From positions 301,386,844 to 301,450,843 of the forward strand of contig OY821517.1 of assembly GCA_963682025.1 (NCBI GenBank): 64,000 nucleotides of DNA. The letters run 5' to 3'. A program made the position numbers and the translations under genes. Below, piece after piece: positions 20,838 through 32,880 of the stretch; positions within the stretch are counted from its first letter, which is position 1, and every line of letters starts with the position of its first letter. This stretch comes from Cordilura impudica. Lineage: Eukaryota > Arthropoda > Insecta > Diptera > Scathophagidae. The notes under the pieces are model-generated. The model saw only the letters and a list, made by a program, of their open reading frames with translations. It made no database searches and was not told the DNA's origin.

Positions 20838-22203
20838 TTAATGAATAGTAGCCTTTTTAAAATTTTTTCCCCATATTGCTTCAAAATAAATAATGCTTAC
20901 GAAAAAGTTTTTACATATTATTTTAATCACATTTTTAAAACAACAAACATAAAATTTTAAATTAATATGACATAATGAGAACATAACTATATATTTTTTT
21001 AAATATATAAAAAAAAAATAATCTTCGATCGGCAATCTTACGTATTTCGCACTCTTGCCTTCAAACCCCTCAATAAGAATTGCAACTCTTTTTCTCAAAC
21101 TTTTTTTTTTACTGATTTGATCCAAAAAGTAATGCATTTTTTCATCAACAACAACTTTGGATATTTACGTAAAATTCGGTTCACTTGTGCCCAAAATTTT
21201 TCAATTGGTCTTAGCTCAGGATAGTTTGTTGGGTTGCACAATTCTGTGGTTTTCTGGAATAACCGCGTATGTCCATTTATGTCAGTTTTGAGTCAACGAT
21301 GCCAAATATATTAATTTTTAAAGCCCTTTACACGTGTTAAAACTTTTTTAAAAAAATATTGACCATTTCCGAGCTTTTTGTTTAAATAACGACGCAACTT
21401 AAATGTTTATTAAATTAATTTGCAGCACTAACGACGTGTGTCAACCCACGTTTGATCGCTGATAAATTATTTTCTCAGAAAACGACACATAGCGACATAC
21501 GTTGTTATTAATGAAAAAAAAATGCAAAATAAATTTGGATTAGTTTTCAGTTTATAGCCAAAACTTGTGTGTTTATTTCTGTTAATTTTTGTCACTATTA
21601 TTCTTGATATGTTGTTATTTTCTCATCCTAAGTCCCGTTAACTTTTTGTTGACGAACAAAAAATCCATTCTTCAAGCAACAAAAACTTATGTCTACATGG
21701 GTGGTTGCATTGGTTGTTTTCTTTTTCAAAGAAAACGACGTTTTCGACATAAATTGTTTTATCTGCACACACTTTAAGTGTTACTTACATATTGTTTTTT
21801 CGTCCAATATATTCCTCTGAAGATTTTTGACTCAAAATTTTATATAAAGTATTTATTGCCCATATCTACAGGACTGTTAAATAAAAAGCTCTAAAATCTT
21901 TATATCGAGCCCATAATTTCAAATATAACGTTTTTTGGCTCCCCTGAACATTTTGATTTTATGACATACGCGGTTATTCTAGAAAACCACGGAATTGTGG
22001 TACATAGTTCACTTTGTTACGCTCGAACCAATTAACTGTTTGTTTACCATAATATATTTTAGCCAAATCTGGCTAGAATAAAGGTGGAGTTGAGTGCTGT
22101 TTACAAATGATTTTGTAGACATTCCTTTATAAAGAAGTGCCACGTAGCTCGTACGGTTTGGTGTAATGTCCACACTAAAAATTATTGTTGGCAAATTTAT
22201 CAA
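20838..22203 (-). pseudogene. Tc1/mariner-type DDE transposase relic, split by a MITE
   Basis: Minus-strand translation upstream of the MITE (22203-21997) reads decayed blocks PDLAKIYYGKQTVNWFERN and VNYVPQ. Downstream (21239-20838) it continues CNPTNYPELRPIEKFWAQ, ILRKYPK, then MHYFLDQISKKK and RVAILIEGFEGKSAKYVR. These are the second-aspartate (WPDLA) and PELRPIE-FW regions of a transposase type common in mosquitoes and flies. The 4-bp-duplication MITE 21244-21992 sits between Gln and Cys. Frames shift and stop. The N-terminal domain of the same type appears at 26740-26990 on the same strand. Confidence 0.7.
21244..21992 (+). mobile_element. MITE family with 4-bp target duplication, copy 2
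   Basis: 749 bp bounded by CTGTGGTTTTCTGGAATAACC and the inverse of CCGTGGTTTTCTAGAATAACC, flanked by AATT (21240-21243, 21993-21996). It interrupts a transposase relic whose reading resumes on the other side. Non-coding. It carries the empty site corresponding to the Harbinger MITE inserted in copy 1. Confidence 0.85.
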
Positions 22204-22572
22204 TTTTTTATTATTTCAATTTCTACTTTACACCACATTTGAAATGAGCCGTATAAAATTGACCACCGGGCATTTGTTTGAAATCACTTTTAACGTATCT
22301 CTCATAATTCATCAATATGCACCGTTTAAATTTTTAAATTTTGTAGTGCGATTCAGTAACTTCTTTTAACGATAATCGAATCGTTATAAAAAGAAAACAA
22401 CAAAATCATCGATTTTGGTATTCAATAAAATTTTTAAACGATATTCGCTACTGTTAAAGTTGTTGTTACTCGTATCTAAACGACAACCATATTGGTGTTT
22501 ATTAAATCGATAAAAAGCTAAAAAGGTTGAAATGTCGTCATACATAAATAAAAATCATAAAATAGTGAAAAT
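22204..22572. other. No gene seen
   Basis: AT-rich sequence between the transposase relic and the SINE. Its first part may be decayed upstream transposase sequence, but no motif is readable. Confidence 0.4.
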
Positions 22573-22587
22573 ATATTACTTTTATTA

Positions 22588-22783
22588 AGCGCCCCCAGTA
22601 GGTGAGTAGGTAGCGTGCTCGCCTATCATGCGGGGGTCGTGGGTTCGATTCCCACCAGAGGCTTTGGTCTATCGCTGCAAAAACCAGCCAAATGGTCTTT
22701 GTCACCCGGCTTATCCCTGGACCCAAATTAGAATACAAATTTACTTTGTATTGTAATTAATATAAAATAAAATAAAAAAATAA
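22588..22783 (+). mobile_element. tRNA-derived SINE, copy 2
   Basis: The head folds like a tRNA. The anticodon stem CTCGC/GCGGG encloses the loop CTATCAT, and the T arm GTGGG/CCCAC encloses TTCGATT. The B-box GGTTCGATTCC is at 22642-22652. The body (AAACCAGCCAAATGGTC, CACCCGGCTTATCC) equals that of copy 1, and the tail is TAAAATAAAATAAAA. A 15-bp duplication with one mismatch (ATATTACTTTTATTA / ATATTTCTTTTATTA) lies at 22573-22587 and 22784-22798. The head does not make a clean acceptor stem, so it is not a tRNA gene. Confidence 0.88.
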
Positions 22784-23027
22784 ATATTTCTTTTATTATA
22801 AAAACTTTTTATATAAATAAAAAAAATTAAATAGCATTTTCAATTCTTATTTTATTTTCAAATAAATAAACAAAAATATTAATAAAACAAAAAGGAAATA
22901 AACATAAACATAAAATCATCCTGTCAAACACGAAATAATATGTTCTCTTTTCAATTCTTCTTTGAATTTTTCGCTTATTTTGACAGAGATGCCACAATAA
23001 ATTAAAAAATAGATTTGTCGACTGTCG

Positions 23028-26000
23028 CACAGTGGCGCCATTTTAGTTTTTTCGTTGCAAAAATCATATCTTTTGAACCGAATAACATAATTGAACAGTT
23101 TAAACAGCATATGATAGATAACTGTTCAGCCTATGAAATGAGCGTTTGGAAAGGGTGCTACGCTTTGTAGGGACCTACTTATGGGTTATCAAAGTTAAAA
23201 TTTGTAGAAAAATCGATTTTATGGTAACTAAAAAAAGTATTTTTACATTTTTAGATTGTTTTGATTTTTTCTCTTTAGGGTTTTATGTTTTAAATTATTA
23301 CCCAACAAATTAAAAAAAAAATTACTTCTTTTTTAAATTTATTTTTTAAATTTTCTGTAAAATATTCATCACAATTCGTAAGAGAAGGTATGTATATCTA
23401 AAAGACTAATCATTTCTAAACTATAATTATTTTCTAACTCTATTCGTGACTTCACATGCCGCAGGGAAGAAATAAGTGGATCGGAAGATGCTGCCAACAT
23501 GTTGAAGAGGTCCTCATTTTGCCTTACCCTTGATGCTTTGAATGTGTTCTGCAATCTATATTTTTTATAAAATTTGTTAAGAGACTCCTGTGCTTCTTCA
23601 GAAAGCTCTCCAATAGGCAAAGCCTTGTACTCAATTTTATCTTTGCCATGCGCCAATATTTTATGGACGGTCGGGGTCAACTTCTTCTGTGGATACATTT
23701 CTGCTAAAAGAGATGCAGCTTTCGATGCATATTCTCCATATTTTGTAGAATTGACATTTTCTTTGCAGTTTAAAACATTCAAGATCGTTCCCAATCTTTT
23801 CACGATTTGATAGTCAATTCCAGTGATGCTAGTTACTGCCTCATCATTTTCAAAAAATCTCCTAGATGTGTTTCCATCGTTTGAGTTACCGTATCCGTGC
23901 TTGGGACAGTCTACTTTTAGTCCAACTTGTTTAAAAAAAGCATCCTGTATTTGCTTCTTTCTGATCTTTTCCTTATCCTTTATTGAGGTATTTTCATCGA
24001 AGTTTTCCTCCTCTTGTGGTAGGGTATACGCCAGTTTTAGCAAGAACTCCATATACCTTATCCTTGCGTGCAATGGTGACATTCCATATTCGTTATTCTC
24101 CTCGTTTGTAGAATCGTTTAAATTACCAAAGTTCTTCTGACTCTTTTTGCAAATCGGGCATGACAATGTTGAGGTTGTTCCTGTCAGTTCATTTACGACT
24201 TTTCCGTCAACCATGGTCAGGTGGAACTCGTAATTGCATTCAATATATTTTCCTTCTCCAATTTGCAGCTTTTTAGGCATAATCTTGCTTATTTGTTCTT
24301 CAATATCCTTCACCGTGGTCCTTATGAGTTCTGCCGATTCCCTTGCAAACTGAAACATTATTGGTCGGCAATAATGCACTGATGACGGACGTGGATTTTT
24401 CCAGTGTAGGGAAACATCAGATTTTAGCCGCAAAGGAACAACAGATGCCATAAAGAAGATATCCTTTGCTTATAAACGCTTTGTCCGGATGATCCATCGC
24501 AGCCCCATTTGCTGATCAATGTCAGTTTCTCAGGAAGAATTTTCACCTCATTTTCAGGAAGACTCTCCAACAACCGTTTTGCTGTATGGCCCATGAGATC
24601 CTGCAGATTGGCTTTCACAGAGACTTCCGTAAACTCCGTATGCAGTGGTCGTGAATTTATTTTGGCTTGCCTAATATGCTTGTATCATGGTAAAACGTCA
24701 GCCCCGTGTCGCATCAAGGATGCCGGTAGTATCTCATATTTTTCTTTGGAAAGTTGTAAGTCCATAAACAAGGCTAAGGCTTCTCCGGAACCATACTTTT
24801 TAATGTGTGCGTTTGTGGGCGTGGTAATGCTTTCCTTAATCCTTTTTAGTCGCAGTGGGCTTGCATCAGCAACAGATTTTGTAATCTGCGACCAAACTCT
24901 TTCGCTATCCTTTGTATATTTAATAGACAGCGCGTCCAATAAATGCTTCGTGTTCAAGTCATTGGTGGCATCGGCAAGTTTCCTCTTTCTTGTGAAAATT
25001 GAACACTCCTCAATACTTTTTTTTGGCCTTCCTTTTGCTCCTCTGGTTGATGTGGTGGGTTTTTCTACTGCCAATATATCCAGGATGGTGTCTTCATTAA
25101 GCCAGTCCTCGTATTTGGAGTTAAAGTTCTGAATGGTTCGATTAGATTTCACTCATTTTGCCTTAATATTTGCATATATCAGATAAAACTTAGTTTTTAT
25201 AATTTCGCTTCTCTCAATATTTCCGTATAAGCTATCAAGTTCTTCTAAAGCAGCTTCCGTGAAAAACTTTGATGTGGTTGACCTTCTAAGCAGCTCAAAT
25301 AATTTTAAATTGTTCAACGCCATGTTTTCAGTACTTAAATTGTTTAACGCCATGTTTTCAGCACTTGTTGCGCCAACTTTCAGTCGTAGATTAATCCAGG
25401 CATTATGCTTATTTTGCAATATATAGGCTTATGCTACCATGCCTAAAAATTTACCTGTTCCCTGCATACATATGGATTTAGGCTGAATTATGCAATTTTG
25501 ATATTATGCTCGTGTCTAAATAAGATTTGTGCCTACCTGGAGGGACCATAAGTCAATATTGTGCTTGACCATTTGTACTCCAAAGTAATTTTTAAGTGAG
25601 GTGCGTACCTGCGAATTTCAATGAGTAGTTTTTTGTGCATCCTGTGTCTGTAACAGAATATTGGGAGTAGACTTTGGCAGAGGCTCACAGGTAGACAACC
25701 GACTTAAAATGCAATTTTCAAACTATTAGATCAAATTACTGTCAGTCAAAACATGTAAGGGATGCACGCCATACAATTTCTGCAACCATGTCTTTTTAAA
25801 CTTTTTTTTTACCTCTAGAAGCCAAACGGGCACGTACGGGCAGATGAAGCCTTTTGAATTATGTAAAGAAATAATCAAAGAACATGTTTTGCAAATATGG
25901 CAAATATAGAAAAATTTAGATTTTTTTATTTTCCGTCAAAGTTGAAAAATATTGAAAAAACGGATAGTTTTTAAATAGTGATTTACCAGGAGAAACACAA

Positions 26001-26326
26001 AGCAAACAGTTAATTTTTTTTTATCATTATACATTTAATAAATACATCAATCAATACAAATAAAAAATAAGGCGATTGACCTATTTTTCGTGATATTACA
26101 CCTGAAATCGCAACAAATTGACTAAAAATTGTGTGTTTTTTTGAAAACCGAAAGTCGGTCAACTTTGAACGGTTATATCTTCGAAACTAAAAATGTGATA
26201 TTATTAAGAGTAGCATATTTGAAATCGTTGAAAAGTTTCCTATAACATGGGTTTATTCAAAACTTCGTCGGCGCACATGAAAATTTTGGTTTTTGCAACC
26301 TCGTTTGCTCTACGGGCGCCACTGTG
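23028..26326 (-). mobile_element. Transib transposon, copy 1
   Basis: 3,299 bp with ends CACAGTGGCGCC and its inverse. The 5-bp target duplication TGTCG is exact (23023-23027, 26327-26331). After the heptamer CACAGTG each end has a 22-bp (left) or 23-bp (right) spacer and a nonamer, GCAAAAATC (left) or GCAAAAACC (right). Transib elements are the relatives of the RAG1 recombinase, and their ends are known to resemble recombination signal sequences. The interior carries a transposase gene, now with stops. Confidence 0.92.
23369..25419 (-). pseudogene. Transib (RAG1-like) transposase, copy 1, disrupted
   Basis: About 680 codons on the minus strand. Regions in order: N-terminal part with a basic GAKGRPKKS segment; KWGCDGSSGQSVYKQ with the first catalytic Asp (about 24505); VPLRLKSDVSLHW; HLTMVDGKVVNEL with the likely second Asp (about 24210); zinc-binding CPICKK; CPKHGYGNSNDGNTSRRFF; PTVHKILAHG; and SEEAQESLNK with the likely catalytic Glu (about 23606). 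The HKILAH...SEEAQE block parallels HKTLAH...SEGNESGNK of RAG1. Lesions against copy 2: stops at 25155-25153 and 24687-24685, and a deletion after KQRISS with frame change. A functional product would cut at the element ends. This copy cannot make it. Confidence 0.9.
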
Positions 26327-26345
26327 TGTCGTTAAGGTGTACTTA

Positions 26346-26491
26346 GGCCCAGTTTTTGAGATGTCAGTTAAACCTAGTTTAGTTAAACCGAGAATTAATT
26401 TTTTCAGACATGTCCAAATTCATAAAGGAATTGATGAATAAATTCTGGGTTTAACAAAACTAGGTTTAACTGATATCTCAAAAACTGGTTC
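26346..26491. mobile_element. Short palindromic MITE with TTA duplication
   Basis: 146 bp. The left end GGCCCAGTTTTTGAGAT and AACCTAGTTTAG return inverted at the right end (CTAGGTTTAACTGATATC, AACTGGTTC). TTA flanks both sides (26343-26345, 26492-26494). Non-coding, PIF/Harbinger-like by duplication size. It sits 20 bp from the Transib end. Confidence 0.7.
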
Positions 26492-26739
26492 TTAGTGAAT
26501 CGCTTAATCGTTAGTGCAAACAACAATAGCTGTCGATATATTTTGCGATTGTCGGATCGTTAAAATTTACAGAATCGCACTACTGAAGTTAACAAATTTT
26601 TCGCTCTCGTTTTGGTTCTTCTATCCACTTTATCATTTCTGTTCGGAACTTTTATAACTTTAAATGTCTCAACTTGAATTTCTTTTTTACTTTATGTACA
26701 TATGCAGGTGATACATTATGTTTTTTTAGTCAAATATCG

Positions 26740-26990
26740 TTAAGATAGACCTGGATTCCGCTTAAAATTGTAAGCTATTTCTTTAGCTAATTTTGGGTTC
26801 ATAAATCCACTTTTTCGACCTGATCCTAATTTTCTGGTATAGGTCTTGGTCTGTTGAAACCGATGGCTAACATTTCGGGTAATTGCCCAGGATTCTCCAA
26901 CTTGCCTTTCTATGGCTGGATTGTTTAAAAATATGTGCAAAATTTATTTTCTTATTTCTTCTTGGATCGATGCCCATCGTTTTGAAAACT
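26740..26990 (-). pseudogene. Tc1/mariner-type transposase, N-terminal DNA-binding domain relic
   Basis: Minus-strand reading gives VGESWAITRNVSHRFQQTKT, then RKLGSGRKSGFMNPKLAKEI and FKRNPGLS. This is the N-terminal helix-turn-helix region of the transposase type whose C-terminal part lies at 20838-22203 on the same strand. They may be parts of one element torn apart by later insertions, but continuity is not proved. Confidence 0.55.
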
Positions 26991-27010
26991 TGTGCTTGAA
27001 TAAACACGTG

Positions 27011-27809
27011 TTATACCCTATACCACTATGTGGTTTGGGTATAATGACTTTGTGCTGCTGTTTGTAACAACCAAAAATATTCGTCCTAGACCCATCTTTA
27101 ATTATACCGATCGAATCAGAATCACTATCTTATTCGATATAACGATGTCCGTCCGTCCGTCCGTCCGTCTGTGTGTCCATGTAAAGTTTGTAATCAAACT
27201 ACAGGTCGCAAATATGAATATATTTTGATGTAATTTGGTATTTAATCTTTTATCGGCCATGGGATGAACGCTATTGAAATTGGTGAGAATTGGTCCATGT
27301 TCAGACCAAGCCTCCATACAAATGACCCCTATGAAATCAACATATATTGCCATAAGATCCAAATTATCATACAAATCTTAGTCAAATTGGGTTTGTTTGT
27401 ATATATTACATCCATTAATCAGTAGTCCAAAAATGATCCCCATTGGGCAACTCTTAGTCAGAGGCCCCATATAGAGCTGCTTCCCGATCTTCAATTAAAT
27501 ATATCAAAAAACAAAAATATAGCACTGATTCTTCTCAAATTTTGTTTGTATATATTTTTGCAAAATACAAGAGACTTTACCAAACATGGTCAGGATCGGT
27601 TCTTTTTTGGGCCTAGTCCCCATATAGATATAGCATCCGATATGAACTTTTTCATATCTGCAGCCGAAAAAATTAATAAAAATCCCACTCAAATTTGGTT
27701 TATGCTTATTTTCTTTATCCAGTTAGTTGGGCCTGAGAGATAGGGTCTCTAAACGCATGGTATAGGGTATCGTATAGTCGGTCTAGACCGACTATAATTT
27801 TCTTACTTG
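27011..27809 (+). mobile_element. Helentron-like element, copy C (complete)
   Basis: 799 bp from TTATACCCTATACCA to the palindrome (half-site TATAGTCGGTCT, about 27772-27795) and the end ATTTTCTTACTTG. The CCGT/GTCC repeat is at 27146-27169. Opposite orientation to copies A, B and D. Both ends are intact. Confidence 0.8.
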
Positions 27810-29489
27810 TTTTTAAATAGTACTGATGACAATGAGTTTGAAAAGTAACAAAACATTTTCAAAGCACATGGTGGGACTTAGTAGTTGACATTAAACATTG
27901 TATATAAAGTTTACGTAAGCATTCTTTAACTACAGGGTGAATTCGTTTCGAAACTTGAGACCAAATGGAGTAAAACTGCGTTTACAGTTTTTCACTTCGC
28001 GATCTTGCTTTCTTTAGGGGAGGTAAGATTTAAAATTTTTTTTTTTTGGTCGAGAGTATAGTGTCAAAATTTCAGGTACAGCACTGGCCCTCATACGGTA
28101 TACCGTATAAAGTAAACACTTTAAATCGATTTTCTCGCAAACAACATTTTTAAAGACCGGGAACATCATAACTCAAAATCTACTTGACCGATGCTTTTGA
28201 AATTTTACACACTATTTCTACACATAATCATCAGGTAATCACGTTTTTTTTTACCATTTTTTTCCATTTTTTAACAACAAATTTACCGAAATTTTATAGC
28301 CAAAATCATGTTCTTCACTTCAAAATGCTGCAAAAGACAAAAAAAAAGAAAAAAATCAAAAGAAACTCTTAGTGATTACCTCGGAAAATATATGACCTTT
28401 TAAAAGCATTTGATTTTTTATTTCTATGATACGGTAACGAGTTATGATGTTCACCGAGGCGCCTCGAAGATACATCAAATGTTATACTATAAAGTGTGTA
28501 TGAAATAAATAATCCAACATTACACCCCCCCTAAAAATGACTTTATAATTTTAAAGCATTACCTAAAAAATTTAAAAACCTTTACTTGCCTTGGGATGCC
28601 TCTATCGATGTCAATTGAAAAAAGAAGAATCTTGACAATTTTATGCATTTTTCTATTTTCCAAATTTTCCAACAATGAAAATAATATGCCTTGAAAACTT
28701 TGTCCTTCAATATACCTTGAGATTTTCAGAAAACATTTTTTTAAAATATTTTTCAAATATTCACCAATATTTTATCCCTCCAGTTTTATTATTTTTGGTG
28801 GCAAATAAAAGAGAAGATTCGTGGCACTTTTGTGCATCACAATAAAACGAGAAAATAATGTTCTTGCAAAACTTTTGTCCTTAATAGGACCCATTTGTAT
28901 TTTCTAAATCTTTTGAAGTGTGATTAGAGTACGATGTCTATACATAGCCATCGAATCTCGTTTGACTATTAATGAAAATTAATTTGAAATTCTTTTTTTT
29001 TTTCATAGAAAGCTTGTTGAAATTGGATTTCGACTCAATTTTCGCTAATTTTCATTTTTGTTTTATAATAAATTGTTGTGTATATTATTCTATTATATTT
29101 TTCTATATTTATTTTGGAAAAATTAAACTTACTATGACATACATACTTAGTTTATTTATTATAGTTTAATTTATTTAAGATTTAATATGGCACAGTACTT
29201 AAGAATTATAAATATTAAGAAAATACTCGTTATTAGTATAAGTTACTCGTATAACTAATAGTGTATATCGAATATGATATTATTGCAGTAATCAAAATTG
29301 TTATAAAATTTTTGAAGAAGAAAAAAAAAATAGCTACATCACATTTGGATCCTCACAAAATCGAATTAGTTAAAGGCAACAAGGTTGTATGTTAATGAAA
29401 ATCCTAAACACAAATAAGAGGCAGAGGTTTATACTCCATTCCATTATTTGTACTATCGAGGCTATACTGTATTAGAAAAGAATTAAGAA
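27810..29489. other. No gene seen
   Basis: About 1.7 kb of AT-rich sequence without supportable genes. A perfect 16-bp palindrome ATACGGTATACCGTAT lies near 28094. Open frames here are short and low-complexity. Confidence 0.5.
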
Positions 29490-29705
29490 TAACAATTGGT
29501 AACAAAAATAACTGCTATTTTAGTGTGACTATTTGTAACGATTTTACGTTGTCCGTCCGTCCGTCTGGTTGTGTATCCGTGTAAACCTTGTAATCAAACG
29601 ACAGCTATTATGATGAAATTCGGCATAGAAGCTTTTGTTGGCCGTAGAACGTTCGGCATTGAAATTGATGAATATTGGTGAATGTTCAGACCAAATTTCC
29701 AGATT
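29490..29705 (+). mobile_element. Helentron-like fragment, copy H
   Basis: Keeps only the part around the microsatellite (TTGTCCGTCCGTCCGTCTGG) and the next 130 bases (GAATATTGGTGAATGTTCAGA). Neither end is present. Confidence 0.6.
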
Positions 29706-30677
29706 ATTTTTTTTTATTTGTTTATTTATTCAACCATCTTAAAACCAATTAAGGCCAATCGTTTACTATATATTTGACAGATTTCATTTCTAATTACTAT
29801 AAAAATTATAAACTAATCTTATAATGCGTTTACATCTGAGGAAAATCGAGTAGATTTTAGCTGAAATCTATTTGAAAATCTATGCTGTTTACATCTCACT
29901 TTTGTGACATTTTGTGAGATTTTGTTTCCACAACAATAAACAGCTGATTAAAATAAAACATATAAACTAGAAATGCCAAAAATAAACAAAACAATAGGAA
30001 AATGAAATATGGAAAATTCTAAAAAGGAACAGATCTTATAATTATATTATGAATCAAAAATGAAAAAAGCACAAACTGAAATAGAAATTTTGCGAAAAAA
30101 TCACCATTTGTTAAATCTATTGTTTGAACAGCAAGAACAAATTCATTTTCCACAATTATTATTAGCAGATTGGAATGGGCACATGTCAGTAGAAAAAGTT
30201 ATAACTTTTCAATTACTAAATATTTTTTTTTTTATTATAGATCGTCATTTTTTTTTTTTTTTTGTTAATAATTAATATTTTACTTCCTTTTTATTCAACT
30301 TGTTTGCTTTTGTTTTTAAATGTCAATTTTTCAGTCACTGGGTTGTAATTTTCTACTACAATATTAAACAAACACAGTAGTATCATTTGGTAGTACCCAA
30401 GTTTGACAAGATTTTCCACAAATCTAGTAACGAGCTAGATTTAGTTCTGTATGGGAAATCTAGTAAAAAAGAGCTAGATTTTGCTCGAAATCTCGTATAT
30501 ACTATATGTCATAAATTTATAAATATCCCCGATTTCGAATATCGGGTTACATCTGCCCAGAACAGTGGCAACCAATAATAAGAAAAGCAAAAAATAATGT
30601 TAATAAGAAATGAAAGTAGCGACTGTTTCATTATTTCTCAATCAAGACATAAAACAGGTGATAAGGTGAAGTTCAAA
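29706..30677. other. No gene recognised; possible old non-coding element
   Basis: Contains GCGTTTACATCTGAGG near 29824 and GGGTTACATCTGCC near 30542, with repeated AAATCTAGTA and GAGCTAGATTT motifs between (30420-30480). This could be a decayed MITE but its ends do not pair well. T-rich runs at 29706 and 30240. Open frames at 30060-30275 and 30387-30578 show no known motif. Confidence 0.35.
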
Positions 30678-30679
30678 TT

Positions 30680-32880
30680 AATGCAAAAAGCTAATTTTTG
30701 AAACATGATATAGAGTACGAAAAGTTCCTTCTGTCGTATGGAAGAATTGAGTCCACAATCGTGTTACTCGTACTGCAGGTGTATGAAAATGTGGGATTAA
30801 CAATGGGTCATGTTTGAATGTGCAAAAACTAATCTTGACTGGCTGGTGATGCTGTTTTATATACCTTATAAAATAATAACAGCAACTTAATATTAAACTA
30901 CAACCCAAAAAATCGTAAACGTATTCTGAAACATGATCCCGAACTCGTAAACCATATACGTACCTTATAATCCCGTTAAAAAATATTTCTTTTTTTACGA
31001 AGTTACCCGACGAAGTTCCACTATAAACCTCCAATCCATACAAAATAAGTGGCATTAGCAGAGCTTGTCCCGGGTACATAAAAATGATAAAATTGATTCA
31101 ATAAGCCTGCAAGCTGTTCTAGAGGATCTGAAATTGGTGAATAGCTTTTTAAAAGCACTTCATGAGATACGAATTCAAAAGTTCTACTAAACCATTTTCG
31201 ATTTCTTCTAAAATCTGTAGTTTTCTGGAATAACCGCGTATGTCTATTTTTGTCAGTTTTGAGTGAGCGATGCCAAATATATTAATTTTTAACGCTCTTT
31301 ACATGTGTTCCATTTTTTGAAAAAAAATTTTGACCATTTCCGAGTTTTTTCTTTAAATAACGACGTAACTTAAATGTTTATTAAATTAATTTGCAGCACT
31401 AACGACGTATGTCAACCTACGTTTGATCGCTGATAAATTATTTTCTCAGAAAACGACACATAGCGACATACGTTGTTATTAATGAAAAAAAAAATGCAAA
31501 ATAATTTTGGATTAATTTTCAGTTTATAACCACTTGTAAAAACTTGTGTGTTTATTTCTGTTATTTTTTGTCACTATTATTCTTGATACGTTGTTATATT
31601 CTCATCCTAAGTCCCGTTAACTTTTTGTTGACGAATAAAAAAATCCATTTTTCAAGCAACAACAACTTATGTCTACATGGGTGGTTGCACTGGCAGTTTT
31701 CTTTTTCAAAGAAAACGACGTTTGTCGACATAAGTTGTTTTATCTGCACACACTTAAAGTGTTATTTACATATTGTTTTTCGTCCTTCTCTAGGATCTAT
31801 TCCTCTAAAGATTTTTGAGTCAAAATTATATATAAAGTATTTATTGCCCATATCTACAGGACTGTTTAATAAAAAGCTCTAAAATCTTTATATCGAGCCC
31901 ATAATTTTGAATAGAACGTTTTTTGGCTCCCCTGAACATTTTGATTTTATGACATACGCTGTTATTCTAGAAAATCACAGAAATATCCAGTATGTGAATA
32001 GTTGTATTGGGCTGTTTCCTGAATCCGGACAGATATTTCGATAAAAGATTTTCTCTCCTAATGTAATTCCACATTTGAGCATTTATTAATAATTTCTAAA
32101 ACCTTCGAGCAGATAATCACTGTAGCTTACAGGATTTTTAACTTTAGGTATTGGCAAAACCCTTGACTTTTTCCACAATAATGGAAAAGTCGACGATGTC
32201 AATATAGAATTGAATATATAAGTCATATGACAAATAATATTAAGCAAGATTAATTTCAAGAACTTTAGAGAAAGCCCATCTGGTCCTACACTATTAGAAT
32301 TGATCTGCATAAATGCTTTAAAAACCTCATAAACTTCAACATTGACAAAAGAAAAATTACCATCATCCACATTACAATGCAAATGATACCAACCAACTAA
32401 GTCTTACTCACTTCACACTGTTCGGGATGTGGCGGATTCGAATAATTCACTATAATACGCCCTCGCCCTCGCCTTTCTCGTAACACGTTTGACCAGATTT
32501 CGTTTAAAACAATATGCTAGCCATTTCTCTTAATTCTTTCTTCTAAATAAGCTTTGAAAGCAATATTTCTTAAACTTTTTACTGCTTTAACATTCGACGA
32601 ATTCATCCATGGATCTTTTTCAGCAACCGATAATTTTCATAAATACTCAATAGCGAAGCTGTTAGATATTCTACCTGATAGTCAACATTAGTATTGTGCT
32701 AAAAATGGGCCTGAAATCTATTTCTTCTAAATCTTACAATGCTATTTTCAATGTTAAAAATTTTATAATCCCTCACTTGAACGATATTATTCGTTCTCAT
32801 GATATCAATTTTATAAGAAATAAATATAAACGCATGATGCGAATTGAGGGCTGGAAATTGAAATTGAAATTATAATGAGC
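30680..32880 (-). pseudogene. LINE reverse transcriptase relic, split by a MITE
   Basis: Minus-strand order: PWMNSSNVKAVKSL and FKAYLEERIKRN (about 32610-32520), then NSVGPDGLSLKFLK, LWKKSRVLPIPKVKNP and SYSDY (32310-32110), the opening blocks of a reverse transcriptase. After the MITE 31215-31980, ORFs resume with RKWFSRTFEFVSHEVL (about 31200-31150), then LILYGLEVYSG, FNGIIRYVYGLR and DHVSEYVYDFLG (31050-30890), the C-terminal part. The catalytic core is lost between them, in addition to the MITE insertion. Non-functional. Confidence 0.75.
31215..31980 (+). mobile_element. MITE family with 4-bp target duplication, copy 3
   Basis: 766 bp from CTGTAGTTTTCTGGAATAACC to the inverse of CTGTGATTTTCTAGAATAACA, with AAAT on both sides (31211-31214, 31981-31984). 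About the same length as copy 2, with the same interior. Inserted in a LINE relic. Confidence 0.87.

Noticed and set aside
22588..22660. tRNA gene with anticodon ATC
   Set aside because: Part of a SINE with body, tail and target duplication; no clean acceptor stem.
23574..25132. Plus-strand frames of up to 207 codons opposite the Transib transposase (likewise 52571-53974)
   Set aside because: They are antisense shadows of the transposase, whose minus-strand reading has recognised motifs.
28094..28109. 16-bp palindrome ATACGGTATACCGTAT as a regulatory site
   Set aside because: Isolated, not repeated, no context supporting a function.
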